Positions 14,839 to 22,796 of a stretch of 22,955 nucleotides of DNA are shown in pieces. The stretch lies in NCBI GenBank assembly GCA_027943245.1, contig JANDJZ010000996.1, positions 1 through 22,955 on the forward strand. The letters run 5' to 3'. How positions within the stretch are numbered: the first letter of the stretch is position 1; each line of letters opens with the position of its first letter. The notes under the pieces were generated by a model. That model saw only the letters and a list, made by a program, of their open reading frames with translations, did not search any database and was not told where the DNA came from. This stretch comes from Acanthamoeba sp. SK_2022b. Its lineage: Eukaryota; Discosea; Longamoebia; Acanthamoebidae. The position numbers were made by a program, and so were the translations under genes.

Positions 14839-14844
14839 AGACTA
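14839..14844 (-). promoter_or_regulatory. Leaderless -10 of the DedA gene
   Basis: TAGTCT on the minus strand, then 6 nt (CGCCGG), then GTG at 14832. There is no Shine-Dalgarno sequence before the start. Confidence 0.6.
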
Positions 14845-14889
14845 GCGGGGACGCCTGAGGCGATCCTGTGACTGCACCCGCGTCCGCGC

Positions 14890-14895
14890 GATGAT
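14890..14895 (+). promoter_or_regulatory. Possible leaderless -10 of the DUF4287 gene
   Basis: GATGAT, then 6 nt (CCGGTC), then ATG at 14902. The first base departs from TANNNT, but the spacing is that of the other leaderless starts and no ribosome-binding site is present. Confidence 0.4.
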
Positions 14896-14901
14896 CCGGT
14901 C

Positions 14902-15195
14902 ATGTCGTTCCAGGCGTACCTCGACGCGATCGAGGACAAGACCGGCCGCACCCCGCGCCAGCTGCTCGAGGAGGCGAGCGCCCGCGGCTATGGGCCCGGC
15001 ACCAAGGCCGGCGAGATCCTCGACTGGCTCAAGGCCGACTACCAGCTCGGCCGCGGGCACGGGATGGCGATGGTGCACGTCATCACCAAGGGGCCGCAGA
15101 TCAGCGACAAGCACGTCGGCACGAGCGGCAGCCACCGCGACGCGTCCGACACCTTGTGGCTCGACGGGAAGGCGACGAAGCCCGCTCAGCCGTAG
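14902..15195 (+). CDS. DUF4287 domain protein
   Basis: A 97-residue cytoplasmic protein. MSFQAYLDAIEDKTGRTPRQ at the N-terminus and KAGEILDWLKADYQLGRGHG (about 36-55), with MAMVHVI after it, are typical of the DUF4287 family, which is common in actinobacteria and other soil bacteria. The C-terminus (about 70-97) is polar and probably unstructured. No biochemical role is established for the family. Its last 10 bp overlap the end of the convergent dnaB gene. Confidence 0.85.
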   Translation: MSFQAYLDAIEDKTGRTPRQLLEEASARGYGPGTKAGEILDWLKADYQLGRGHGMAMVHVITKGPQISDKHVGTSGSHRDASDTLWLDGKATKPAQP

Positions 15196-15390
15196 AACTC
15201 GCCCGCGGCCGCGCCGCCGCCGCCCGCGTCGTCGTGGGCCATCGGCGTGAAGCGCGAGTAGTGGCCCTGGAAGCTGACCGCGACCTTGGAGACCGGGCCC
15301 GAACGGTTCTTGGCCACGATGATGTCGGCCTCGCCGGGACGCTCGGACTCGCCGGCGCCGGTGGCGTCGGGACGGTGCAGCAGCAGCACC

Positions 15391-15425
<35 letters not shown>

Positions 15426-16598
15426 CAGGTCGGAGATCATCGGCGTCTTGTCGGTGCGCTGCTCCGAGCCTCGGTTCAGCTGGCTGATCGCGACGACCGG
15501 GACCTCGAGCTCCTTGGCCAGCAGCTTGATGGCACGCGAGAACTCCGAGACCTCGACCTGACGGTTCTCGACCTTCTTGCCCGAGCTCATCAGCTGCAGG
15601 TAGTCGATGACGACCAGGTCGAGCCCGAACTGCTTCTTGATGCGCCGGGCCTTGGAGCGGATCTCGGGCATCGTCAGGTTCGGGCTGTCGTCGATGATGA
15701 TCGGCGCGCCGTTGACCTGCGGCATCGCGCGGCTGATCGCGTCCCAGTCGCGCTTGGACATGCCACCGCCGCGCATGTGGTGGATGGCCACCTTCGCCTC
15801 GGCCGAGAGCAGACGCATGGCGATCTCCGAGCCCGACATCTCCAGGCTGAAGATCGCGCAGGTCTTGCGGTTCTTGATCGCGGCGGCGCGGCAGAAGTCC
15901 AGGCCGAGGGTGGACTTGCCGACACCGGGGCGGGCGGCGACGACGATCATCTGGCCCGGACGGAAGCCGGTGGTGAGGCGGTCGAGCTCGGGGAAGCCCG
16001 ACGCCAGACCGGCCATGTCGCCGTCGCGGTTCTGGATGTCGTCGATCTCCTGGATGGTCTCCGGGATCAGCTCGGTCATCTGCCGGTAGTCCTCGGCGGC
16101 GCTCGCGCCGTCGACGTCGAGGACGGCGGCCTGGGCGCGGTCGACGACCTCGGCGATCTCGCCCTGCTCGGCCCAGCCCATCTGCGCGATGCGCTGGCCG
16201 ACCTCGACCAGGCGGCGCAGGACGGCCTTCTCGCGGACGATCTCGGCGTAGAAGTCGACGTTGGAGGCGATCGGCACGCTGGCGACCAGCGTGTGCAGGT
16301 ACGGCGCGCCGCCGACCTTGGCCAGCTCGCCGCGGCGCTGGAGCTCGGCGGCGACGGTGATCGCGTCGGCCGGCTCGCCGCGCTGGGACAGGTCCGAGAT
16401 GGTCTCGAAGATCAGCTCGTGGGCCGGGCGGTAGAAGTCACGCCCCTCGAGGATGTCGGTCGCCGGGTCGATCGCGTTCTTGCTCAGCAGCATGGCGCCC
16501 AGGACGCTCTGCTCCGCCGGGATGTCCTGCGGCGGGACGCGACCGAGGTCGCCCTCCTCCGGCTCGGGCTCGGCGGCATACAGATCCGTGACGCTCAC
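15186..16598 (-). CDS. dnaB: Replicative DNA helicase DnaB
   Basis: A 470-residue hexameric helicase that unwinds DNA at the fork. The N-terminal domain (about 25-125, PPQDIPAEQSVLGAMLL) is linked to the RecA-like motor. The motor has Walker A RPGVGKST (223-230), the catalytic Glu region FSLEMS (250-255), Walker B VVIDYLQLM (329-337), SQLNRGSEQR (372-381) and DLRESGSIEQDAD (390-402). No intein interrupts it, unlike several actinobacterial DnaBs. The start is the GTG of VSVTDLYAAE; longer in-frame openings give unlikely Cys/Arg-rich sequence. Its neighbourhood with ssb, rpsR and rplI is typical of the origin-proximal region, although 5 kb of other genes intervenes here. Confidence 0.96.
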
Positions 16599-16673
16599 GC
16601 AGCAAGTCCCCTCTCGTCCGCACGCACTCTGCCGGGCACCTCTGACAACCATCGTGCGCCGGTCCGACGCGTC

Positions 16674-16703
16674 ACCGTAGGACGCGCGCCGGGTGGTCTC
16701 CAA
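16674..16703 (-). promoter_or_regulatory. Candidate dnaB promoter
   Basis: On the minus strand TTGGAG (16703-16698) and TACGGT (16679-16674) are spaced 18 bp, about 75 bp before the dnaB start. The -35 is a partial match. The DnaA-box-like cluster lies just upstream. Confidence 0.35.
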
Positions 16704-16720
16704 GCCCGTCGTGAACACCC

Positions 16721-16906
16721 CCTGTGCACAGGTCGTCCACGGCTGTGGGAAACGCCGCGAACCTGTGTGCACAGTCTGTGGAACAACCTGGGGACGAAGC
16801 GCCCCGCGAGGCGCTGAAACCGGCTCTGACCTGCACGAACGCGGTGCACACGGTGTGCACACAAGAAAGATTTCCCGGCCCGGCCGTCGGTGCAGACTTG
16901 TCGACA
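16721..16906. promoter_or_regulatory. Cluster of TGTGCACA palindromes and DnaA-box-like sites
   Basis: This covers most of the 323-bp gap between dnaB (16598) and the MATE gene (16922). TGTGCACA occurs at 16723-16730 (inside the 12-bp palindrome CCTGTGCACAGG), 16766-16773 and 16854-16861. GTGCACAC-G-GTGTGCAC at 16844-16860 is a perfect inverted repeat. Against the high-GC DnaA box TTGTCCACA, TTGTCGACA (16898-16906) matches 8 of 9 positions. TCGTCCACG (16733-16741), the reverse complements of TGTGGGAAA and TGTGGAACA, and the TGTGCACA sites match about 7 of 9. The most AT-rich spot is 16861-16873. DnaA binding is inferred. Confidence 0.5.
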
Positions 16907-16921
16907 CGGCAGGCTGTCCCC

Positions 16922-18217
16922 ATGCGTGAGATGGACCGCCGGATCGTGACGATCGCGGTGCCGGCGTTCGCCGCGCTGGTCACCGAGCCGCTGATGCTGC
17001 TGGCCGACACGATCGTCGTCGGGCACCTGGGCACGGTGCCGCTCGCCGGGCTCGCCGTGGCCTCGACCGTGCTCGGCACCGTCGTGGGCCTGTGCATCTT
17101 CCTGGCCTATGGGACGACGGCGACCGTCGCGCGGCTGCAGGGCGCGGGGGACGTGGCGGGGGCGCGGCGCGAGGGCGTCAGCGGCGTGTGGCTCGCCGCC
17201 GGCCTCGGCACGGTGCTCGGCGGGGTCCTGGCGCTGCTCGCTAAGCCGCTGACCTCCGCGCTGTCCAGCTCGCCGGCCGTCGCGGACGCCGCGCACGAGT
17301 ACCTCGTCATCAGCGCGGCCGGCGTCCCGGCGATGCTCGTCGTGCTGGCCGCGACCGGCGCGCTGCGCGGGACGATGGACCTGCGCACCCCGCTGGTCGT
17401 CGCCGTCGTGGCCAACCTCGGCAACGTCGTGCTCAACGTCTGGCTCGTCTACGGCCTCGACCTCGGCATCGGCGGCGCCGCCCTGGGCACCGTGCTGGCC
17501 CAGTGGGGCGGCGCGCTGTGGCTGGGCGCCGTGGTGCTCCGCGACGCCGTCCGCGCCGGCGCCCCGGTGCGGCCGCACGGCGCCGGCGTGCTGCGGGCCG
17601 GGCTCGACGGCGTGCCCCTGCTGGTCCGCACCGCGACCCTGCGGGCGTCCCTCGTGCTGGCCACCGCGGTGGCGGCCGGGCTCGGCGACGCTGCCCTGGC
17701 CGCGCACCAGATCGCCGCGACCGTGGTCTCGCTGCTCGCCTTCGTGCTCGACTCGCTCGCCATCGCCGGGCAGACGATGACCGGCACGAGCCTGGGGGAG
17801 GGGGACGCACCCGGCACCCGCTCGATCGTGTCGCGGCTCATGGCCTGGGGCGCGGGAGCCGGCGTCGTCGCCGCGGTGCTGCTCGCCGCCACCGCGGTCC
17901 TCCTCCCGCCGCTGTTCACGCCCGACACGCGGGTGCAGGACGCGCTGCTCCCCGCCCTGCTGGTGGTCGCGGCGATCCAGCCGCTGTCCGGCGTGGTGTT
18001 CGTGCTCGACGGCATCCTCATCGGCGCCGGCGACGGCACCTACCTGGCCTGGGCCGGCCTGGTCGTCCTGGCCGTGTACGCGCCGCTGGCCGTCGTGCTG
18101 GGCCGCACCGGGCTGGTCGGCCTGTGGTGCGCGTACGGCGGGTTCATCGCGGCCCGCCTGGTCGTGCTGCACCTGCGCCAGCGCGGCGACCGCTGGATGG
18201 TGCTCGGGGTCCGCTAG
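16922..18217 (+). CDS. MATE-family multidrug/cation antiporter
   Basis: A 431-residue protein with about twelve membrane spans, of the DinF-like branch of the MATE family, which exports drugs or metabolites in exchange for H+ or Na+. The opening [20 protein letters not shown] (about 8-27) and [20 protein letters not shown] (about 28-47) are the classic first two helices. [10 protein letters not shown] in the second half mirrors them. I start at 16922 because residues upstream fall in the palindrome-rich intergenic DNA; CAGGCT lies 6 nt before it, close to the local leaderless pattern. ATG 16931 is an alternative. The stop shares CTAG with the stop of arcA. Substrate unknown. Confidence 0.92.
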   Translation: MREMDRRIVTIAVPAFAALVTEPLMLLADTIVVGHLGTVPLAGLAVASTVLGTVVGLCIFLAYGTTATVARLQGAGDVAGARREGVSGVWLAAGLGTVLGGVLALLAKPLTSALSSSPAVADAAHEYLVISAAGVPAMLVVLAATGALRGTMDLRTPLVVAVVANLGNVVLNVWLVYGLDLGIGGAALGTVLAQWGGALWLGAVVLRDAVRAGAPVRPHGAGVLRAGLDGVPLLVRTATLRASLVLATAVAAGLGDAALAAHQIAATVVSLLAFVLDSLAIAGQTMTGTSLGEGDAPGTRSIVSRLMAWGAGAGVVAAVLLAATAVLLPPLFTPDTRVQDALLPALLVVAAIQPLSGVVFVLDGILIGAGDGTYLAWAGLVVLAVYAPLAVVLGRTGLVGLWCAYGGFIAARLVVLHLRQRGDRWMVLGVR

Positions 18218-19461
18218 AGGTCGACCGGGTCGCGCACGATCGGGCACGTCATGCAGTGACCGCCGCCGCGGCCGCGGCCCAGCTCGGCACCCACGATGGT
18301 GATCACCTCCACGCCGGCCTTGCGCAGCAGCGTGTTGGTGTGGACGTTGCGGTCGTAGGCCAGCACGACGCCCGGCTCGAGGGCGACGAGGTTGTTGCCG
18401 CTGTCCCACTGCTGGCGCTCGGCCTGGTAGCGCGTGCCGCCGGTCTCGACCACGCGCAGGGCCGGCAGGTCCAGCGCGTCGGCGACGACCTCGGTGAACG
18501 GCCGCTTCTCGGCGGTGACGTGCACGCCGGTCGGGGAGTCGTCCGGCACGAGGGTGAACGACTCGATGACGTCGACGATCTCGGGGTAGACGGTCACCAC
18601 GTCGCGGTCGGCGAAGGTGAAGACGGTGTCCAGGTGCATCGCCGCCCGCAGCTTCGGCATCCCGGCGACGACGACGCGGCGGGCGGCGCCCTCGGCGAAC
18701 AACCGGGCGGCCACCTGCGTGATGGCCTGGCGGGACGTGCGCTCGCTCATGCCGACGAGGACGACCCCGTTCCCGGGCACCAGCACGTCGCCACCCTCGA
18801 TCGTCGCCAGGCCCCAGTCCTGCTCGGGGTCGCCCCACCACACGCGAGCGCCGACGTAGTCGGGGTGGAACTCGTAGATCGCCTTCATCAGCAGCGTCTC
18901 GTCGTGGCGTGCGGCCCAGTACAGCGGGTTGAGCGTCACGCCGCCGTAGATCCAGGACGTCGTGTCACGCGTGTAGAGCATGTTGGGCAGCGGCGGCACC
19001 AGGTACTCGGCGAGGCCGGCGTCCTCGCGGGCGAGCGCGAGGTAGCCGGTGCGCAGCTCGGCCGGCAGGTCACGGGTCGAGAGCCCGCCGATGAGGTGCT
19101 CGGCGAGGGCTCGCGGCTCCAGCCCGTCCAGGAACGCCCGGGTCTCGGCGACCAGCCCGAGCCCCACCGAGTTCGGCACGATCTTGCGGTCCAGCAGCCA
19201 GCCGCGCGCCTGCGGGTCGGTCATGGTCTCGGCGAGCAGGTCGTGGAGCTCGACCACCTCGACGCCCCGGTCGCGCATCTTGGTCACGAAGTCGGCATGG
19301 TCGCGGCGCGCGTTCTGCACCCACATGACGTCGTCGAACAGCAGCGCGTCGCTGTTGGACGGGGTCAGTCGCTCGTGCGCCAGGCCGGGGGCGCACACCA
19401 GCACCTTGCGCAGCCTCCCGACCTCGCTGTGGACGCCGTACGTGGACGCGGGAGTGCTCAC
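18214..19461 (-). CDS. arcA: Arginine deiminase
   Basis: Converts arginine to citrulline and ammonia in the cytoplasm. The 415-residue length is normal. The pentein-fold active site is complete: Asp166 (YTRDT), Glu222 and Asp225 (IEGGD), His276 (MHLDTVF) and the nucleophile Cys403 in GGGHCMTCP. The start is a GTG with AGGAGG 5 nt upstream, overlapping the TAG stop of the antiporter gene 8 bp away, so the two genes form one operon. Long in-frame upstream extensions would run through the antiporter gene and were dismissed. arcB (ornithine carbamoyltransferase) and arcC (carbamate kinase), the rest of the ATP-yielding pathway, are not in the window. Confidence 0.96.
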   Translation of the reverse strand: MSTPASTYGVHSEVGRLRKVLVCAPGLAHERLTPSNSDALLFDDVMWVQNARRDHADFVTKMRDRGVEVVELHDLLAETMTDPQARGWLLDRKIVPNSVGLGLVAETRAFLDGLEPRALAEHLIGGLSTRDLPAELRTGYLALAREDAGLAEYLVPPLPNMLYTRDTTSWIYGGVTLNPLYWAARHDETLLMKAIYEFHPDYVGARVWWGDPEQDWGLATIEGGDVLVPGNGVVLVGMSERTSRQAITQVAARLFAEGAARRVVVAGMPKLRAAMHLDTVFTFADRDVVTVYPEIVDVIESFTLVPDDSPTGVHVTAEKRPFTEVVADALDLPALRVVETGGTRYQAERQQWDSGNNLVALEPGVVLAYDRNVHTNTLLRKAGVEVITIVGAELGRGRGGGHCMTCPIVRDPVDL

Positions 19462-19469
19462 GGTTCCTC

Positions 19470-20903
19470 CTAGAGGGTCAGACGACCGGTGACGAGCCCC
19501 GCGACGCCGGCCACGGCGCCCAGGACGATGACGCCGAACAGGACGGCCTCGGCGACCGTGAACACCCGGCGCCCGTTCTCGCGCCGGGCCAGGACGTACA
19601 GGACCGCACCGGGGGCGTAGATGACGCAGGTGACGAGCAGGAACTTCGGGCCGGCGACCACGATGAGCACGAGGCTGTAGACCGCAGCCAGGGAAGCGAC
19701 CACGAGCTCGCGGCGCCGGCCCTCCGCGGCGTCCCCGGGCTCGGGACGCAGGGCGATCTTGACCGCGTAGCCCGCCGCCAGCAGGTACGGCACGAGCGCG
19801 AGGCTCGTGCACAGGTCGAGCATGAAGTTGAGCGCGTCGTCGGCGAGCAGGGTCACGAGCAGCAGCAGCTGCACCAGCGCGCTGGCCAGCAGCAGCGCCG
19901 CCGTCGGGGTGCCGTTGCGCTCGCGAGTGAGGAAGCGCGGCATGTCGGCGTTGCGGGCCGGGATGAACAGCACCTCGGCGGCCATGAGCGTCCAGGCCAG
20001 GTAGGCGCCGAGCACGGAGACCACCACCCCGACGCTGATCAGCACCTTGCCCCAGTCGCCGACCGCGGACTCCAGCACCCCGGCCATGGACGGCTGGCGC
20101 ACCTCGGCGAGGTCCGAGCGCGGCAGCACCCCGTAGCTCGTGATGGTCACCAGGGCGAACAGCGCCAGGACGCTGAGGAAGCCGATGACCGTCGCCCGGC
20201 CGACGTCCTCGCGCCGGCGGGCGAACCGCGAGTACATGCTCGCGCCCTCGATGCCCAGGAACACGAACGTCGTGACGATCATCGTGTCGCCGACCTGCTC
20301 GGCGACGCTGCCCAGGCTCGCCTCCTTGCCGCCCCACAGGTTGTCGCGCAGGACGCCGACGTCCGCGGTGACGACCAGGACGACGATGAACACGACGATC
20401 GGGACGATCTTGGCCACGGTGACGATGCGGTTGATCAACGCGGCCTCGCGCACGCCACGGAGCACGAGCGCGCAGAACGTCCAGACCGCGACCGACGACA
20501 GCGCCACGGCCAGCAGCCTGTCGCCCTCGCCCAGCGCCGGGAAGAGCGCGCCGACCGTGGTCATGATGAAGACCCAGTAGAAGGCGTTGCCCGCGCAGGC
20601 CGACGCCCAGTAGCCGAACGCGGAGTTGAACCCCACGTAGTCGCCGAAGCCGGCCTTGGCGTAGGCGAAGATGCCGGCGTCCAGCTCGGGACGGCGGACC
20701 GCGAGGTTCTGGAAGACGAAGGCCAGCATGAGGATGCCGGCGCCGGCGAGCGCCCAGGCGACCACGGCCCCCACGACACCGGTGGCCGAGCCGAAGCGGG
20801 CCGGCAGCGAGAAGACGCCCGCACCGACCATCGAGCCGACCACCATGGCGGTCAGCGTGGGCATGCTCATGCCCTTCACGGCCTGCTCGCGGGTGTCGAC
20901 CAT
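19470..20903 (-). CDS. arcD: APC-superfamily basic amino acid antiporter, probable arginine/ornithine exchanger
   Basis: A 477-residue membrane protein with about twelve to thirteen spans, of the APA antiporter family that includes ArcD and LysI. The first helix motif [18 protein letters not shown] (about 20-37) binds the substrate backbone in relatives. [23 protein letters not shown] and [23 protein letters not shown] are family blocks. I start at ATG 20903, which has AGGGGG 5 nt upstream; a GTG at 20957 would lie upstream of the predicted -10. Pairing with arcA supports arginine uptake with ornithine or citrulline release. Exact exchange partners are inferred. Confidence 0.9.
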   Translation of the reverse strand: MVDTREQAVKGMSMPTLTAMVVGSMVGAGVFSLPARFGSATGVVGAVVAWALAGAGILMLAFVFQNLAVRRPELDAGIFAYAKAGFGDYVGFNSAFGYWASACAGNAFYWVFIMTTVGALFPALGEGDRLLAVALSSVAVWTFCALVLRGVREAALINRIVTVAKIVPIVVFIVVLVVTADVGVLRDNLWGGKEASLGSVAEQVGDTMIVTTFVFLGIEGASMYSRFARRREDVGRATVIGFLSVLALFALVTITSYGVLPRSDLAEVRQPSMAGVLESAVGDWGKVLISVGVVVSVLGAYLAWTLMAAEVLFIPARNADMPRFLTRERNGTPTAALLLASALVQLLLLVTLLADDALNFMLDLCTSLALVPYLLAAGYAVKIALRPEPGDAAEGRRRELVVASLAAVYSLVLIVVAGPKFLLVTCVIYAPGAVLYVLARRENGRRVFTVAEAVLFGVIVLGAVAGVAGLVTGRLTL

Positions 20904-20938
20904 GGCGCCCCCTTGCGCTCCCCCTGCGCTCCCGTGCC

Positions 20939-20967
20939 ACGGTAGACCGGAGTCCACCGTCCGGGAA
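20939..20967 (-). promoter_or_regulatory. Candidate arcD-arcA promoter
   Basis: TACCGT on the minus strand (20944-20939) is a -10 candidate, with TTCCCG (20967-20962) as a poor -35 at 17 bp. ACGGT (20939-20943) and ACCGT (20956-20960) form an inverted repeat that overlaps it and might be an operator. It lies in the 87-bp divergent gap with the flippase-like gene. Confidence 0.35.
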
Positions 20968-20990
20968 GCCCCCGACGGGGCGAGGGGGCC

Positions 20991-21377
20991 ATGCCGATGC
21001 CGGACGCACGCACGCAGCGCCGGTCATCTCCGCTGCGCCGGATCGCCCTGCTGGCCGCGGTCGCCGTGCTCGTGGTGCTGGCCGCGCGGGGCCTGCTGGG
21101 CTCGGTCGACTGGTCGGGCGTGGCCGACGCGCTGGGCCGGCTCGACCCCGCCACGCTGGGCCTGCTCGTCGCCGGGCTGCTCGTGCGTCAGGCGTTCAGC
21201 GCGATGCCGCTGACCTTCTTCGTGCCCGGTCTGTCCCTGCCGCGCGCGGTCGCCAACGACCAGGCCGCGTACCTCGTCGCGACGGCGGCGCCACCGCCGG
21301 CCGACCTGGCCATGCGCCTGGCCCTGTTCCGCAGCTGGGGGTCGCCCCGGCGGCCGGGGCGGCCGGCACGGTCATGA
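20991..21377 (+). CDS. Flippase-like (lysylphosphatidylglycerol synthase TM region) protein, N-terminal part of a frameshifted gene
   Basis: This 128-residue frame gives two membrane spans (about 18-34 and 52-68), then [35 protein letters not shown] (family-like; shorter core [14 protein letters not shown]). The last dozen residues turn Arg/Pro-rich, the mark of reading out of frame. The continuation, [11 protein letters not shown] then MNTLAFY, is in the -1 frame, opened by a G5 run at 21337-21341. One extra G would restore a protein of about 348 residues, normal for the family. Its TGA overlaps an ATG in the other frame (ATGA at 21374-21377). GAGGGG lies close to the first ATG; the ATG at 20997 is an alternative. 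Lipid or glycolipid translocation is the family theme. Confidence 0.75.
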   Translation: MPMPDARTQRRSSPLRRIALLAAVAVLVVLAARGLLGSVDWSGVADALGRLDPATLGLLVAGLLVRQAFSAMPLTFFVPGLSLPRAVANDQAAYLVATAAPPPADLAMRLALFRSWGSPRRPGRPARS

Positions 21378-22036
21378 ACACGCTGGCCTTCTACGTCATG
21401 CGCTTCGCCGTGCCCCTGCTCGGGCTGCTCCTCCTGGCGGTGGCCGGGGCGCACGAGCCGGAGGCGGTCGTGCCGGCGCTGCTCTGCGCGGCGCTCAGCG
21501 TCGCCCTCGTCGCGCTGGCCGTGGTGGTGGCCCACGGCAGCGACGTGCTCGTGCGGCTGGCGGCCCGGGCGGGCCGGCTCGCCCACCGGGTCCGTCCGTC
21601 GCTCGACCCGGACGCGTGGGTGGCCGGTGCCGCGACCTTCGCCGAGCTGCTCCGGGCGCACGTGCGCCGCTCGTTCGTGCTCGCGGTCGGCTGCCAGCTG
21701 CTCATGGCCCTGGTCGACGGCGCTCTGGTGACCCTCGCCCTGCGGGCGGTGGGCGTGGCCGGCGCCGACGTGCCGACGGCGCTCGTGCTCGGCGCGTTCC
21801 TGGTCGCCTACCCGCTGACCCTGCTGCCGCTGACCGGCCTCGGCGCCCTGGACGCCGTGGTGGCCGCCACGCTCGTGGCCGCGTCCGCGCCGGCGCTCGA
21901 GGCGCCGGTGCTGGCCGGCCTGGCCGCGTGGCGCGGCGTCACCCTGCTGGTGCCGCTGCTCCTGGGCGTGGGCGCCGTGGTCGCCTGGCGCCGGCGGTCG
22001 CGGGACGACGACGGCCGGCCACCCCTCGCGGGGTGA
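21374..22036 (+). CDS. Flippase-like protein, C-terminal part of the same frameshifted gene
   Basis: This 220-residue frame continues the membrane protein begun at 20991, with spans at about 9-23, 33-51, 96-120, 128-150 and 186-205. It resembles the C-terminal two thirds of AglD/LPTD-type flippase-like proteins (PF03706-like), including PLTLLPLTGLGALDAVVAA (about 149-167). Its first ATG lies inside what should be a membrane helix, so it is unlikely to be a native N-terminus, though the ATGA overlap could allow reinitiation. The C-terminal codons and the stop lie within a long terminator hairpin at 22011-22044. Confidence 0.75.
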   Translation: MNTLAFYVMRFAVPLLGLLLLAVAGAHEPEAVVPALLCAALSVALVALAVVVAHGSDVLVRLAARAGRLAHRVRPSLDPDAWVAGAATFAELLRAHVRRSFVLAVGCQLLMALVDGALVTLALRAVGVAGADVPTALVLGAFLVAYPLTLLPLTGLGALDAVVAATLVAASAPALEAPVLAGLAAWRGVTLLVPLLLGVGAVVAWRRRSRDDDGRPPLAG

Positions 22037-22044
22037 CCGGCCGT
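22011..22044. terminator. Bidirectional hairpin terminator between the flippase-like gene and rplI
   Basis: ACGGCCGG (22011-22018) pairs with CCGGCCGT (22037-22044) and CACCCC (22020-22025) with GGGGTG (22030-22035), around a TCGC loop. A single C-A mismatch separates the two stems. It includes the stop of the rightward gene and lies 15 bp beyond the rplI stop. It has no T-tract. Confidence 0.8.
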
Positions 22045-22058
22045 CGAGCGAAGCGGCC

Positions 22059-22505
22059 TTACTTGGCGGCGACCACGTTGAGCGTGGCGGACGCGCTGAC
22101 CTCGGGGTGGATGCGCACCGTGACGGTGTGCGGGCCCAGGGCCTTGATCGGGTTGCCGATCTCGATGCGGCGCTTGTCGACCTGCGCACCGGCCGCGGCG
22201 AACGCCTCGGCGATGTCGGAGACGGTGACCGAGCCGAACAGGCGGCCACCCTCGCCGGCGCGGACCGGCAGGTTGATGGTGCCGTTCTCGAGCGTGGCCT
22301 TGATGGACTGGGCCTGCTCGAGGTCGTGCACGGCACGCGAGTCGCGGGCGGCCTTGATGGACGCGACCTGCTTCTCGCCGCCCTTCGTCCAGCGGATGGC
22401 GAAGTTGCGCGGCAGCAGGAAGTTGCGGCCGTAGCCGTCCTTGACCTCGACGATGTCGCCGGGCTGGCCGAGGTTCGAGACCTCGTGGGTGAGGATGAGC
22501 TTCAT
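22059..22505 (-). CDS. rplI: 50S ribosomal protein L9
   Basis: A 148-residue large-subunit protein that binds 23S rRNA near the L1 stalk. The N-terminal domain [19 protein letters not shown] with [13 protein letters not shown] (about 25-37) is diagnostic. The long connecting helix (about 42-75) and the C-terminal domain with GRLFGSVT (about 87-94) complete it. The start was placed at the ATG of MKLIL with GAGAGGAGAA upstream; longer frames run into rpsR. It is the last gene of the ssb-rpsR-rplI operon and is followed by a hairpin. Confidence 0.97.
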   Translation of the reverse strand: MKLILTHEVSNLGQPGDIVEVKDGYGRNFLLPRNFAIRWTKGGEKQVASIKAARDSRAVHDLEQAQSIKATLENGTINLPVRAGEGGRLFGSVTVSDIAEAFAAAGAQVDKRRIEIGNPIKALGPHTVTVRIHPEVSASATLNVVAAK

Positions 22506-22524
22506 CTGGGTTCTCCTCTCCCGG

Positions 22525-22761
22525 TCAGCGGGTGGTGGACGTGTAGGGCAGCAGCGCCATCTCACGCGCGTTCTTGATCGCCTTGGCGATCTGGCGCTGC
22601 TCCTGGACGGAGACGCCGGTCACGCGACGCGCGCGGATCTTGCCGCGGTCGGAGATGAACTTGCGCAGCAGCGCGGTGTCCTTGTAGTCGATCGTGGTGA
22701 CGCCGGCAGCCGCGAGCGGGTTGCTCTTCTTCTTCGGCTTCCGGACAACAGGCTTGGCCAT
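22525..22761 (-). CDS. rpsR: 30S ribosomal protein S18, cysteine-free form
   Basis: A 78-residue small-subunit protein. The core [20 protein letters not shown] (24-43) and ARRVTG, with the C-terminal [12 protein letters not shown], is unmistakable S18. The zinc-binding Cys residues seen in many actinobacterial S18 copies are absent: the usual CxxC region reads SNPLAAAG, and the later Cys/His pair reads VSVQEQ. This is the zinc-independent type. AAGGA precedes the ATG. It lies between ssb (35-bp gap) and rplI (19-bp gap). Confidence 0.97.
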   Translation of the reverse strand: MAKPVVRKPKKKSNPLAAAGVTTIDYKDTALLRKFISDRGKIRARRVTGVSVQEQRQIAKAIKNAREMALLPYTSTTR

Positions 22762-22796
22762 GATGTTCCTTGGTGTGTCTTAAGAGTGTGTGTCGA

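Noticed and set aside
16721..16906. Reading the TGTGCACA cluster as the chromosomal origin itself
   Set aside because: dnaA and dnaN are not in the window, the AT-rich unwinding stretch is very short, and the boxes are mostly 7 of 9 matches.
16724..16921. Upstream start giving the MATE protein 66 extra residues
   Set aside because: Those codons fall in the palindromic dnaB-MATE gap, and MATE helix 1 starts directly after 16922.
19462..21027. In-frame N-terminal extension of arcA through arcD
   Set aside because: The extension has Arg/Gly-rich shadow composition; arcA has a clear AGGAGG and GTG at 19461 and normal family length.
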